From NCBI GenBank assembly GCA_029260795.1, contig JAJDCO010000154.1, positions 81,728 through 145,727 of the forward strand: 64,000 nt of DNA, in the 5' to 3' direction. Position 1 is the stretch's first letter; each line of letters opens with the position of its first letter. Below, piece after piece: positions 7,797-14,867 of this stretch. The notes under the pieces were generated by a model. The model worked only from the letters and a program-made list of their open reading frames with translations. It had not been told where the DNA came from and did not search any database. Origin of the DNA: Planctomycetota bacterium (lineage in GTDB: Bacteria; Planctomycetota; OFTM77). The position numbers and the translations under genes were made by a program.

Positions 7797-9220
7797 GGCC
7801 TCTTCGCACGGTCGCCGTCCTGCCCACATTGATCACGTTGGGCAATGGCTTCTGCGGGTTCCTGGCGGTCAGCAAGATCGCGGACGCCTTGGCGGCGGAA
7901 GCCGACTCGGGTGCGGTCGACACACAGAAGCTCCTGACGGCCGGTTACCTGATCTTTCTGGCGATGGTGTTCGATGCGTTCGACGGGTTCGTCGCGCGCC
8001 TGACCAAGACCTCGACGGACTTCGGCGGCCAGCTCGACTCGCTCTGTGATGCGGTGAGCTTCGGCCTCGCGCCGGCTTTCCTTGCCAAGGTCTTGATGGA
8101 GCACGGCAACAGCGAGGGCATTCGCGAGATCCACCCCAAGCTGGCACTGCTCCTCACCGCGCCGTTCGTCCTCTGTGCAATCCTCCGACTCGCTCGCTTC
8201 AACGTGCAGCTCGAGCACGAGGACGAAGCACATGACGCCTTCCAAGGGCTTCCGACACCGGCGGCGGCGGGAATGTTGGTGGCGCTCTGTCTCCTGTTTC
8301 TCGATGCCGAGGTCGCTCGGCTACTGCCCTTCGACTCCAAGTTCCTCGTCTATGCGCTCATGCCCTTGTGCCCGGCCCTGGCGTTCTTGATGGTCGGCAA
8401 GCTCCACTACGTGCACTTCGTCAGCAAGCTGACGCGTGGACGCCGTTCGATGCAGCATCTGGTCGGGCTCATTGGACTGGTCGTCGTGTTCGCCTTCTAT
8501 CCCGAGCTCTTCCTGGCGGTCGGCCTCGCCGTCTACACGCTCTCAGGGCCAGTACTCGCCGTGGCCGAGAAGGCCTCCGGGCGACGCCTGATGGATCGCC
8601 CACCCGAGGACTTCGAGCTCAGCCCCGAGGAGGAGGCGCTGCTCGATCTCGACCCCGAGGGTTGGGAGCTCGCCTATCTGGGGCTCGGCTCCAACGTGGG
8701 GAATCGAGCCGCCCTGATTCGCCGTGCGATCGAGATGATCGAGCAAGAGCCCGAGGTGCGCGTGGGGACGGTCTCGGATTTCTTCGAGACACGTTCGTTG
8801 GGGGGGCCTCCGCAGCGCAACTTCTTGAACGCCGTGATCGCGATCGAGACCACCCTCTCGCCCGGGGCCTTGCTCGACCGCTTGCAGGAGGTCGAGGCTC
8901 TGCTCGGCCGACGGCGTCTCGTGAGATGGGGGCCACGGACCGTCGACATCGACATCTTGCTCTACGGTGAGCGAGTCGTCGAGACACCGCGGCTGGTCGT
9001 GCCTCATCCCCGCCTGGGCGAGCGCGGGTTCGTCTTGGAGCCGCTGAGCGAGATCGCCCCAGACCTGGCTCATCCGCTCACCGGACAGACAATCGGCGAG
9101 ATGTACCAAGAGGCGCGGGACGCAGGCCGTCTGGAAGAGTCGCTGCGACGAATCCGCCACGAGCTCTCACTGACGCGCACCGGGCATCCCTCTCGCAGTG
9201 AGCCCAAGCGAACGCCATGA
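7793..9220 (+). CDS. pssA-folK: Phosphatidylserine synthase fused to HPPK (PssA-FolK)
   Basis: 475 residues with two unrelated enzyme domains in one uninterrupted frame. Residues 1-265 are a CDP-alcohol phosphatidyltransferase with about seven membrane segments and the full motif D64-G65-x2-A68-R69-x8-G78-x3-D82-x3-D86; this part makes phosphatidylserine from CDP-diacylglycerol and serine. An acidic linker of about 25 residues (PPEDFELSPEEEALLDLDPEG) leads to a complete 6-hydroxymethyl-7,8-dihydropterin pyrophosphokinase from residue 294. That domain shows YLGLGSNVGNR, RTVDIDILLYGE and VPHPRLGERGFVLEPL, and its product feeds folate synthesis. The start is a TTG whose bases overlap the psd stop (TTGA). 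No ATG, GTG or TTG with a ribosome site is seen at the domain junction. Confidence 0.9.
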   Translation: MRPLRTVAVLPTLITLGNGFCGFLAVSKIADALAAEADSGAVDTQKLLTAGYLIFLAMVFDAFDGFVARLTKTSTDFGGQLDSLCDAVSFGLAPAFLAKVLMEHGNSEGIREIHPKLALLLTAPFVLCAILRLARFNVQLEHEDEAHDAFQGLPTPAAAGMLVALCLLFLDAEVARLLPFDSKFLVYALMPLCPALAFLMVGKLHYVHFVSKLTRGRRSMQHLVGLIGLVVVFAFYPELFLAVGLAVYTLSGPVLAVAEKASGRRLMDRPPEDFELSPEEEALLDLDPEGWELAYLGLGSNVGNRAALIRRAIEMIEQEPEVRVGTVSDFFETRSLGGPPQRNFLNAVIAIETTLSPGALLDRLQEVEALLGRRRLVRWGPRTVDIDILLYGERVVETPRLVVPHPRLGERGFVLEPLSEIAPDLAHPLTGQTIGEMYQEARDAGRLEESLRRIRHELSLTRTGHPSRSEPKRTP

Positions 9221-9239
9221 AGGCGGAGGGCAGCATCTC

Positions 9240-10115
9240 ATGAGGGTGGAGATCCTCCGAACGCGCGCTGAGATTCGAAAGCGAGTGCGCTCGCTTCGTC
9301 GGGTCGGAGAGTCGATCGGCCTGGTTCCGACGATGGGGGCGCTGCATGAAGGCCATGCCTCACTGGTGCGCCGCTCGGTGCGCGACAACCGACACACGAT
9401 CGTGACGATCTTCGTCAACCCGCTGCAGTTCGGACCGAGCGAGGACCTCGCCGCTTACCCGCGTCAGCTCGAGGCCGACGCGCGGATCGTCGAGGGTGCC
9501 GGAGCGGGGATCCTCTTTGCGCCTAGCCCTCCCGAGGTGTATCCCGAGGGCGACGCGACCTTCGTGACGGTCGAGGGGCTGACGCGCGGTCTGTGCGGGC
9601 AATGCCGCCCGAGCCACTTTCGCGGCGTAACCACGGTCGTCGCGAAGCTCCTTCTCCTGGCGTCGCCGGATCGAGCCTACTTCGGTCAAAAGGACGCGCA
9701 GCAAGCGCGGGTGATTCGGCGCATGGTGCTCGACCTGGGCTTCGACGCGGAGATCGTCGTGCTTCCGACCGTCCGCGAGCCCGACGGGCTGGCGCTGAGC
9801 TCGCGCAATCGCTATCTCTCGCCGGAGGAGCGGACGCGCGCGCTGGCACTCTCCCGGGCCTTGGCGGCTGCACGGGCATGCTTCGCGTCCGGAGAGCGTC
9901 GTGCGAAGGCTCTGCTCGAGCAGGCGCGACGGAGCCTGAGCGAGACTCCGGGTGTCGAGCTCGACTATCTCGAGCTCGTGGACGACGAGACGCTCGAGCC
10001 GATCGATACCGTGTCGTCGGCGGCGCTTCTCGCCGTGGCGGCGCGAGTGGGGCCGGCGCGCCTGATCGACAACGTGGTGCTCGGCGCCTCTCGCGTCGTG
10101 GCTGCCGAGGAATGA
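9240..10115 (+). CDS. panC: Pantothenate synthetase
   Basis: 291 residues, normal for PanC, which condenses pantoate and beta-alanine with ATP through a pantoyl-adenylate. The nucleotidyltransferase HIGH-type motif is VPTMGALHEGH. The other conserved blocks are NPLQFGPSEDLAAYPR, FRGVTTVVAKL, YFGQKDAQQ and the KMSKS-like segment ALSSRNRYL. The start chosen has GGAGGG nine bases upstream and lies 19 bases after pssA-folK. An upstream in-frame start would add 14 unlikely residues and overlap the previous gene. The stop overlaps the ispE start as ATGA. Confidence 0.96.
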   Translation: MRVEILRTRAEIRKRVRSLRRVGESIGLVPTMGALHEGHASLVRRSVRDNRHTIVTIFVNPLQFGPSEDLAAYPRQLEADARIVEGAGAGILFAPSPPEVYPEGDATFVTVEGLTRGLCGQCRPSHFRGVTTVVAKLLLLASPDRAYFGQKDAQQARVIRRMVLDLGFDAEIVVLPTVREPDGLALSSRNRYLSPEERTRALALSRALAAARACFASGERRAKALLEQARRSLSETPGVELDYLELVDDETLEPIDTVSSAALLAVAARVGPARLIDNVVLGASRVVAAEE

Positions 10116-11026
10116 GCGACGAGCCGCTCGTCGCTCGGGAGGCGGAACGTCGGAACGAGCGCGGCTGGACCGTCTTTCCGCCCGCAAAGCTGAATCTCTC
10201 GCTCGAGATCCTCGGGCGACGCGAGGACGGCTACCACGAGCTGCGCACTGAGCTGGAGCCGATCGACTTGACGGATCGGCTGACCGTGGACGAGCACGCG
10301 GGACCGCTGACCTTGACCAGCTCGGATCCGAGCTTGCCCACCGATCGGCGAAACCTCGTCGTGCGAGCGGCCGAGGCCTACGGCGATCGAGTCGGTCGGT
10401 CACCGCGAGTCCGGATGCACCTCGAGAAGAGGATTCCCGCGGGAGCCGGTCTGGGGGGAGGCTCGAGCGATGCTGCGGCGACGCTCTGGGTGCTCGACCG
10501 CCTGTCGGGAGGACTCGTTGGCGACGAGGAGCTGATGTCGCTGGCCGCCGAGCTCGGATCGGACATTCCGTTCTTCTTGGGCGCGGGCCGAGCGATCGGG
10601 TCGGGTCGGGGGGAGATCCTCAGGCCTCGACCAGCGGTCCGAGTGAGCGACTACGTGCTCCTGTGGCCGCGGTTCTCAATCTCGTCGCAGGATGTGTACC
10701 GCAATTTAAGATCAAGCTTGATTTGGGAATACGGCGCAAATAGGATCGAAACGCTTCAAGATCCCCCGTTTGATTCCAAGAACCATTCCTACAACCATGA
10801 GCAGGAGGCACGAAACGACCTCGGGCCAGTAGCCTGTCGTGTCTGTCCTTCGCTGGCGAAGACTTGGCACCAGTGTGAAGCGCTCGGGATCGGATCCTTT
10901 CACTTGACAGGGAGCGGCTCAACGCTCTTCACCCGCCAGGCCTCTCGATCTGCCGCGCAGCGCGTGGCGGGCGAGTTGCGCCGACGCGATTTGGGAGACG
11001 TCTTCGTCGTCCGGAACCTTTTTTGA
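10112..11026 (+). CDS. ispE: 4-diphosphocytidyl-2-C-methyl-D-erythritol kinase
   Basis: 304 residues, a GHMP kinase of the non-mevalonate isoprenoid pathway. It shows PPAKLNLSLEILGRREDGYHEL at the N-terminus, the ATP loop PAGAGLGGGSSDAA, and SGSTLF near the C-terminus. It starts in the ATGA overlap with panC. The stretch coded by about 10690-10870 (from RNLRSSLIWEYGANR to SLAKTWHQCEALG) is clearly richer in A and T than the rest of the gene and uses codons rare elsewhere here. The protein alignment still makes sense across it, so this looks like local composition drift rather than a break. Confidence 0.95.
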   Translation: MSDEPLVAREAERRNERGWTVFPPAKLNLSLEILGRREDGYHELRTELEPIDLTDRLTVDEHAGPLTLTSSDPSLPTDRRNLVVRAAEAYGDRVGRSPRVRMHLEKRIPAGAGLGGGSSDAAATLWVLDRLSGGLVGDEELMSLAAELGSDIPFFLGAGRAIGSGRGEILRPRPAVRVSDYVLLWPRFSISSQDVYRNLRSSLIWEYGANRIETLQDPPFDSKNHSYNHEQEARNDLGPVACRVCPSLAKTWHQCEALGIGSFHLTGSGSTLFTRQASRSAAQRVAGELRRRDLGDVFVVRNLF

Positions 11027-11091
11027 GTTGGGAAGAAGGGTCGGGGCCGGGCGTTGGGGTGCGGGGATCAGGCGGAAAGGAGATCAGGACC

Positions 11092-11694
11092 GTGGAGATC
11101 ACGGAGGTCAGGGTCAAGCTCACAGAGGATACCAGCGACGACAAGCTCCAAGCGTTCTGCAGCATCACCATCGATGACGATTTCGTCATTCGTGATCTCA
11201 AGATCATTGGGGGGGCCAAGGGGCCATTCGTCGCAATGCCGTCGCGAAAGCTGGCCGATCGGTGCCAGAAATGCGGCGGAAAGAATCATCTGCGAGCACG
11301 TTTTTGCAATCAATGCGGCGGAAAGCTCAAACCAGATCGTGCTGAGCGGGACGAGAAAGGGCGGCCCAAGCTACATGCCGACGTCGCTCACCCAATCAAT
11401 TCAGTGTGTCGCGAGAGAATCCAATCTCTCGTGCTCGTGGAATTCCAGTCCGAGGTCGAGCGCTCGAAGCTGCATGGCTATCGACCGCCCAGTCTGGATG
11501 ATTACCTCACCGAAGACTTCGACTACGATTTTCAGTTCCTCCAGAACAATGCCCCGGAATCAGAGAGCGATTCCTTGTCCGGCCGAGCGGGAAAGCGCAG
11601 CGACTCTCGAGGAGAGTCTTCCGCCTCGCAGGATGAGACCAAGGGCACGACTCCCGAAGTGGATGACGACGAGTTTGGAGCCGGCATCCACTGA
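11092..11694 (+). CDS. spoVG: SpoVG-like RNA/DNA-binding regulator with zinc-ribbon insertion
   Basis: The SpoVG fold is split. MEITEVRVKL, AFCSITIDDDFVIRDLKII and GPFVAMPSRK come first, and HADVAHPINSVCRERIQ with the next helix come after. SpoVG is a small nucleic-acid-binding regulator. Between the halves sit about 42 extra residues carrying C58-x2-C61-x10-C72-x2-C75 (CQKCGGKNHLRARFCNQCGG), a four-cysteine zinc ribbon. An acidic low-complexity tail of about 65 residues ends the 200-residue protein, about twice the usual SpoVG length. The GTG start has AAAGGAG nine bases upstream. An upstream in-frame start overlapping ispE adds only Gly-rich residues. Confidence 0.88.
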   Translation: MEITEVRVKLTEDTSDDKLQAFCSITIDDDFVIRDLKIIGGAKGPFVAMPSRKLADRCQKCGGKNHLRARFCNQCGGKLKPDRAERDEKGRPKLHADVAHPINSVCRERIQSLVLVEFQSEVERSKLHGYRPPSLDDYLTEDFDYDFQFLQNNAPESESDSLSGRAGKRSDSRGESSASQDETKGTTPEVDDDEFGAGIH

Positions 11695-11724
11695 TCCGAG
11701 CGAAGGTGCGGGAAGGGCGATCTG

Positions 11725-12621
11725 GTGACGCCCCTTCCCACCGTCGCGCTGATCGGACCGGGAGTCGTCGGCACCAGCCTCGGGCTGCTTCTTCAGAGCA
11801 TTGGACATCCGGTTCGGGCCCTCATTGGTCGACGCCTCGAGGCGGCCCAAGTCGCTGCTCGGCTCTTCGATCCCTCTCCCCGGGCTTCGACAGAGCTCGA
11901 TGCCGCAGCCGGCGCCGACTGGATCTTGATCACCACCCCCGATCGCGTCATCGAGTCCGTCTGTCGATCGGCGGCCCAGAAGGGGGTGCTCGACTCGCGC
12001 CCCCTGGTGGCCCACTGCAGCGGGGCCCTCGATGCCATCGGAGCCCTCGCGTCCGCTCGGGACGCCGGCTGCGCTGTCGCGTCCTGCCATCCGCTGCTCA
12101 GCTTCGCGGATGTCTCGCGAGCGGTCTCACATTTCGCGGGGACCTTCTGCTTTCTCGAAGGAGATCCGGTCGCCGTCGGAGCCCTGGGTCGATCCCTCGG
12201 GATGCTGAAGGCCCGGCCGGTCGCGCTGCGACCCGGCAGCAAGGCTCTCTATCACGCCGCCGCGGCCATCGCTTCGAACAACCTCGTCGCCGGTACCGGG
12301 CTCGCCGTCGAGCTGCTCGGAAGCGCCGGACTCGAGTCCGGCGAAGCTCTCGAGTCCCTCGTTCCGCTCTTGCAAAGCACGCTCGACAACCTCGCCAGCG
12401 TCGGGCTGCCCGACGCTTTGACCGGTCCCATCGAGCGAGGGGATGCCGAGATCGTCGCGGCGCACCTCCGCGCTCTTCAGGAGCTCGCGCCTCATCGAGT
12501 CGGTGCCTATACCACCCTCGCCGAGCTGGCCCTCGAGCTCGCCGTTCGCAAGGGATCACTCGACCGCGTGGCTGCGGAGTCCCTTCGACGGCTTCTCGAG
12601 TCTTCGCGAGGTGCGTCGTGA
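11725..12621 (+). CDS. Rossmann-fold dehydrogenase with DUF2520 domain
   Basis: 298 residues. The N-terminal NAD(P)-binding motif VALIGPGVVGTSLGLLL is followed by DWILITTPDRVI, then VAHCSGALD and SCHPLLSF. The C-terminal DUF2520 helical domain contains YHAAAAIASNNLVAG. This family is structurally related to ketopantoate and pyrroline-carboxylate reductases and is often found beside pantothenate genes. Here panC lies three genes upstream and no panE is visible, so a ketopantoate-reductase role is a fair guess but unproven. The GTG start has GGAAGGG nearby, and the stop overlaps the next start as GTGA. Confidence 0.85.
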   Translation: MTPLPTVALIGPGVVGTSLGLLLQSIGHPVRALIGRRLEAAQVAARLFDPSPRASTELDAAAGADWILITTPDRVIESVCRSAAQKGVLDSRPLVAHCSGALDAIGALASARDAGCAVASCHPLLSFADVSRAVSHFAGTFCFLEGDPVAVGALGRSLGMLKARPVALRPGSKALYHAAAAIASNNLVAGTGLAVELLGSAGLESGEALESLVPLLQSTLDNLASVGLPDALTGPIERGDAEIVAAHLRALQELAPHRVGAYTTLAELALELAVRKGSLDRVAAESLRRLLESSRGAS

Positions 12622-14105
12622 TCCTGACCGAGGGAATCCCCCGCCTCGTCGTCTCGCTGGTCGGTCCCGATCGCACGTCGCTCGAGCGGGATTGGGGGCG
12701 GGCGCAGGCACTCGCCGACGTCGTCGAGCTGCGGCTCGATCTCTGGGATGAGCCGGACGCGTCGTGGATTCTGGCGCGTTCCGAGCGACGGCCCGTGATC
12801 GTCACCTGCCGCCCGGTTCGACAGGGCGGACAGTGGGCCGGCTCGGAGAGCGGGCGCCTCGACCACCTCGAGCGAGCCGTTCGTGCGGGTGCCGAGGCGG
12901 TGGACCTCGAGCTCGACACCTGGGCCACTGCGTGCGAGCGGGATTGGATGAGCGCCGAGCGCCTCGTCTCGCATCACGAGTTCGAACCGGGTGCCGGTGA
13001 TGTGGAGGAGCTCCTCGCGCGTCTGGGAGCCGTCGGGGCGGAGGCCCTCAAGCTGGCCATCACGCCTTCGGACGCGGAGAACGCCTTGGCATTGCTGGAG
13101 CGCGTGTCTCGGCTTGCCACTCCGGCCACGCTGATCGGCATGGGCGAAGCCGGGCAGGTGACTCGCGCGCTGGGAGCCCGCTACGGCAATCGACTGATCT
13201 ACGCGGCACTCGACGCCGACTCCCGTGTTGCGCCAGGCCAGCTGGCGGCTGATCGACTCCGGATCGACTACCGCTTCGCCGAGCAGAGCTCGGATCAGAT
13301 CGAGGGATGGTACGCCGTCGTCGGGAATCCGGTCGCCCAGAGCCGCAGCCCCGAGATCCACAACCTGGCTCTGAGCGAGGAATCGCTGCCCTTCGTCTAT
13401 GTTCCGCTTCGCGTCATCGACTTCTCGCGCTTCATCGAACGGCTGGCGGCGCATCCCTGCCGGGGCCTTAGCGTGACTCTGCCCCACAAGCGCGCGGCCC
13501 TCGAGGCGAGCACCGCCGCCGATTCGGCGGCGCGTGAGATCGGAGCGGCCAACACGCTCACTCGTCGGCTCGACGGATCGTGGGAGGCGATCAACACCGA
13601 CGCACCGGCAGTCCTCGCGTCCCTGGGCGGTCCCGAGCAGGTTTCGGGGCGAGAGGTTCTCGTGCTCGGTGCGGGAGGAGCGTCTCGGGCGGCCGTTTGG
13701 GCCTTGCGCCAAGCGGGCGCCCAGGTCTCGGTTGCGAATCGGACCGCGTCGCGAGCGGCTGCACTGGGCGAAGAGCTCGGCGCTCGGGCGTTGCCGAGCC
13801 TCGACGTCGAGGCGAGTGACTACGACATCGTCGTCAATGCCACCTCGGTCGGGCTCGCCCCCGACACCGAGGCGACGCCTTTGCCGGCGGGAAGATTTCG
13901 GCCAGGGCAGGTCGTGTTCGATACAATCTACACGCCGCGTCACACGCGACTGCTGCGCGACGCAGCAGCGGGCGGCGCACAGCTCGTGCTCGGCGAGGAG
14001 ATGTTTCTTCACCAAGCTCGTCTTCAGTGGGAGCGTTGGATGGGCCGTCCGGCGCCGTTGCGCACTTGGCGAGCGCGACTCTCGGCGCCACGGGAGCTCT
14101 CATGA
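12618..14105 (+). CDS. aroDE: Bifunctional 3-dehydroquinate dehydratase / shikimate dehydrogenase
   Basis: 495 residues. Residues 1-220 are a type I dehydroquinase: VELRLDLW, VIVTCRP, the catalytic histidine in LVSHHEF (119-120) and the Schiff-base lysine K145 in ALKLAITPSD. Residues 230-490 are shikimate dehydrogenase: NPVAQSRSPEIHN, SVTLPHKR with catalytic K291, ANTLTR, NTDAP and the NADP loop VLVLGAGGASRAA. Together they carry dehydroquinate to dehydroshikimate to shikimate. Such AroD-AroE fusions are known in plants and in the PVC group of bacteria. The GTG start overlaps the DUF2520 stop and the end overlaps aroK as ATGA. Confidence 0.94.
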   Translation: MILTEGIPRLVVSLVGPDRTSLERDWGRAQALADVVELRLDLWDEPDASWILARSERRPVIVTCRPVRQGGQWAGSESGRLDHLERAVRAGAEAVDLELDTWATACERDWMSAERLVSHHEFEPGAGDVEELLARLGAVGAEALKLAITPSDAENALALLERVSRLATPATLIGMGEAGQVTRALGARYGNRLIYAALDADSRVAPGQLAADRLRIDYRFAEQSSDQIEGWYAVVGNPVAQSRSPEIHNLALSEESLPFVYVPLRVIDFSRFIERLAAHPCRGLSVTLPHKRAALEASTAADSAAREIGAANTLTRRLDGSWEAINTDAPAVLASLGGPEQVSGREVLVLGAGGASRAAVWALRQAGAQVSVANRTASRAAALGEELGARALPSLDVEASDYDIVVNATSVGLAPDTEATPLPAGRFRPGQVVFDTIYTPRHTRLLRDAAAGGAQLVLGEEMFLHQARLQWERWMGRPAPLRTWRARLSAPRELS

Positions 14106-14644
14106 GCATCGCAATGACTCGGGTTTTCTTGATCGGATACCGCGCCTCGGGGAAGTCGACGATCGGGCGGAGCCTGGCGGATTCGTTGGGCTGGAGCTTC
14201 TGCGACACGGACATCGTGCTCGCGAAGCGACACGGTCAGCCGCCGGGCGAGCTGCTCCGATCGTGGGGGGAGCCGGCCTTTCGGGATGCGGAATCGGACG
14301 TTCTCGAAGAGGTGGTGACTCGGAGCGGTCGGTGGGTGTTCGCAACGGGCGGGGGAATCATCGAGCGCGAATCGAACGTCGTATTGATGCGTGCCTGCGG
14401 GCGCGTCGTGTATCTCGACGTGCCGGGGCCGGTGCTGCAAGAGCGGCTACTTCAGGTCGGCCCCGAAGCGGGAGGTCGTCCCTCTTTGACAGGTCGGGGC
14501 CCGGTGGACGAGGTTCCCGAGGTGCTGGCGCGGCGCCACCCGATCTACGGGAAGACCGCGCATGTGCGTGTGAAGGCGAATCGCACGGTCGGGCGGGTTC
14601 GCGACACGATCCTGAGGGAGCTCGACGTAGAATCTGCGAAGTAG
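14102..14644 (+). CDS. aroK: Shikimate kinase
   Basis: 180 residues, usual length. Walker A is GYRASGKST (12-20), the shikimate-binding DTD sits in the next strand-helix unit, FRDAESDVLEEV carries the usual arginine and glutamate, and FATGGGII is the GGG loop. The lid/adenine region has RPSLTG and RRHPIYGKTAHVRV. It phosphorylates shikimate, the product of the gene just upstream, and overlaps it by four bases. A second possible start is the ATG 12 bases downstream. This ends the psd-to-aroK run. Confidence 0.95.
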   Translation: MSIAMTRVFLIGYRASGKSTIGRSLADSLGWSFCDTDIVLAKRHGQPPGELLRSWGEPAFRDAESDVLEEVVTRSGRWVFATGGGIIERESNVVLMRACGRVVYLDVPGPVLQERLLQVGPEAGGRPSLTGRGPVDEVPEVLARRHPIYGKTAHVRVKANRTVGRVRDTILRELDVESAK

Positions 14645-14740
14645 TAGCTGGGGATGGGTACGTTTTTTGCTAAGGCCGTAAGCTGCCCGCCTTTTGGGGT
14701 TTAGGTGCCGATAAGCTCCTCGGGTTTGGGAATCAGAGAC

Positions 14741-14769
14741 TGGAAACGCTCCCGGGCCCAGCGTATACT
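14741..14769 (+). promoter_or_regulatory. Possible promoter for the secreted HEAT/TPR gene
   Basis: TGGAAA and TATACT are 17 bases apart, about 100 bases before the TTG start. The -10 matches well and the -35 only in part. The remaining bases between aroK and the next gene show no other feature. Confidence 0.38.
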
Positions 14770-14867
14770 CGACCCGTCGGGTGTTCCGCTCGAGCCGGCG
14801 GGTGGATTCAAGAGACTCGGGCGGGGCAGACGGCAGGGAGCAGCAGAGAAAACGAGCGGAGATCGCG

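Noticed and set aside
8580..8680. PssA-FolK as two genes split by an unseen stop
   Set aside because: No stop, ribosome site or start codon lies at the junction as given, and both domains are in one frame. Only re-sequencing could overturn this.
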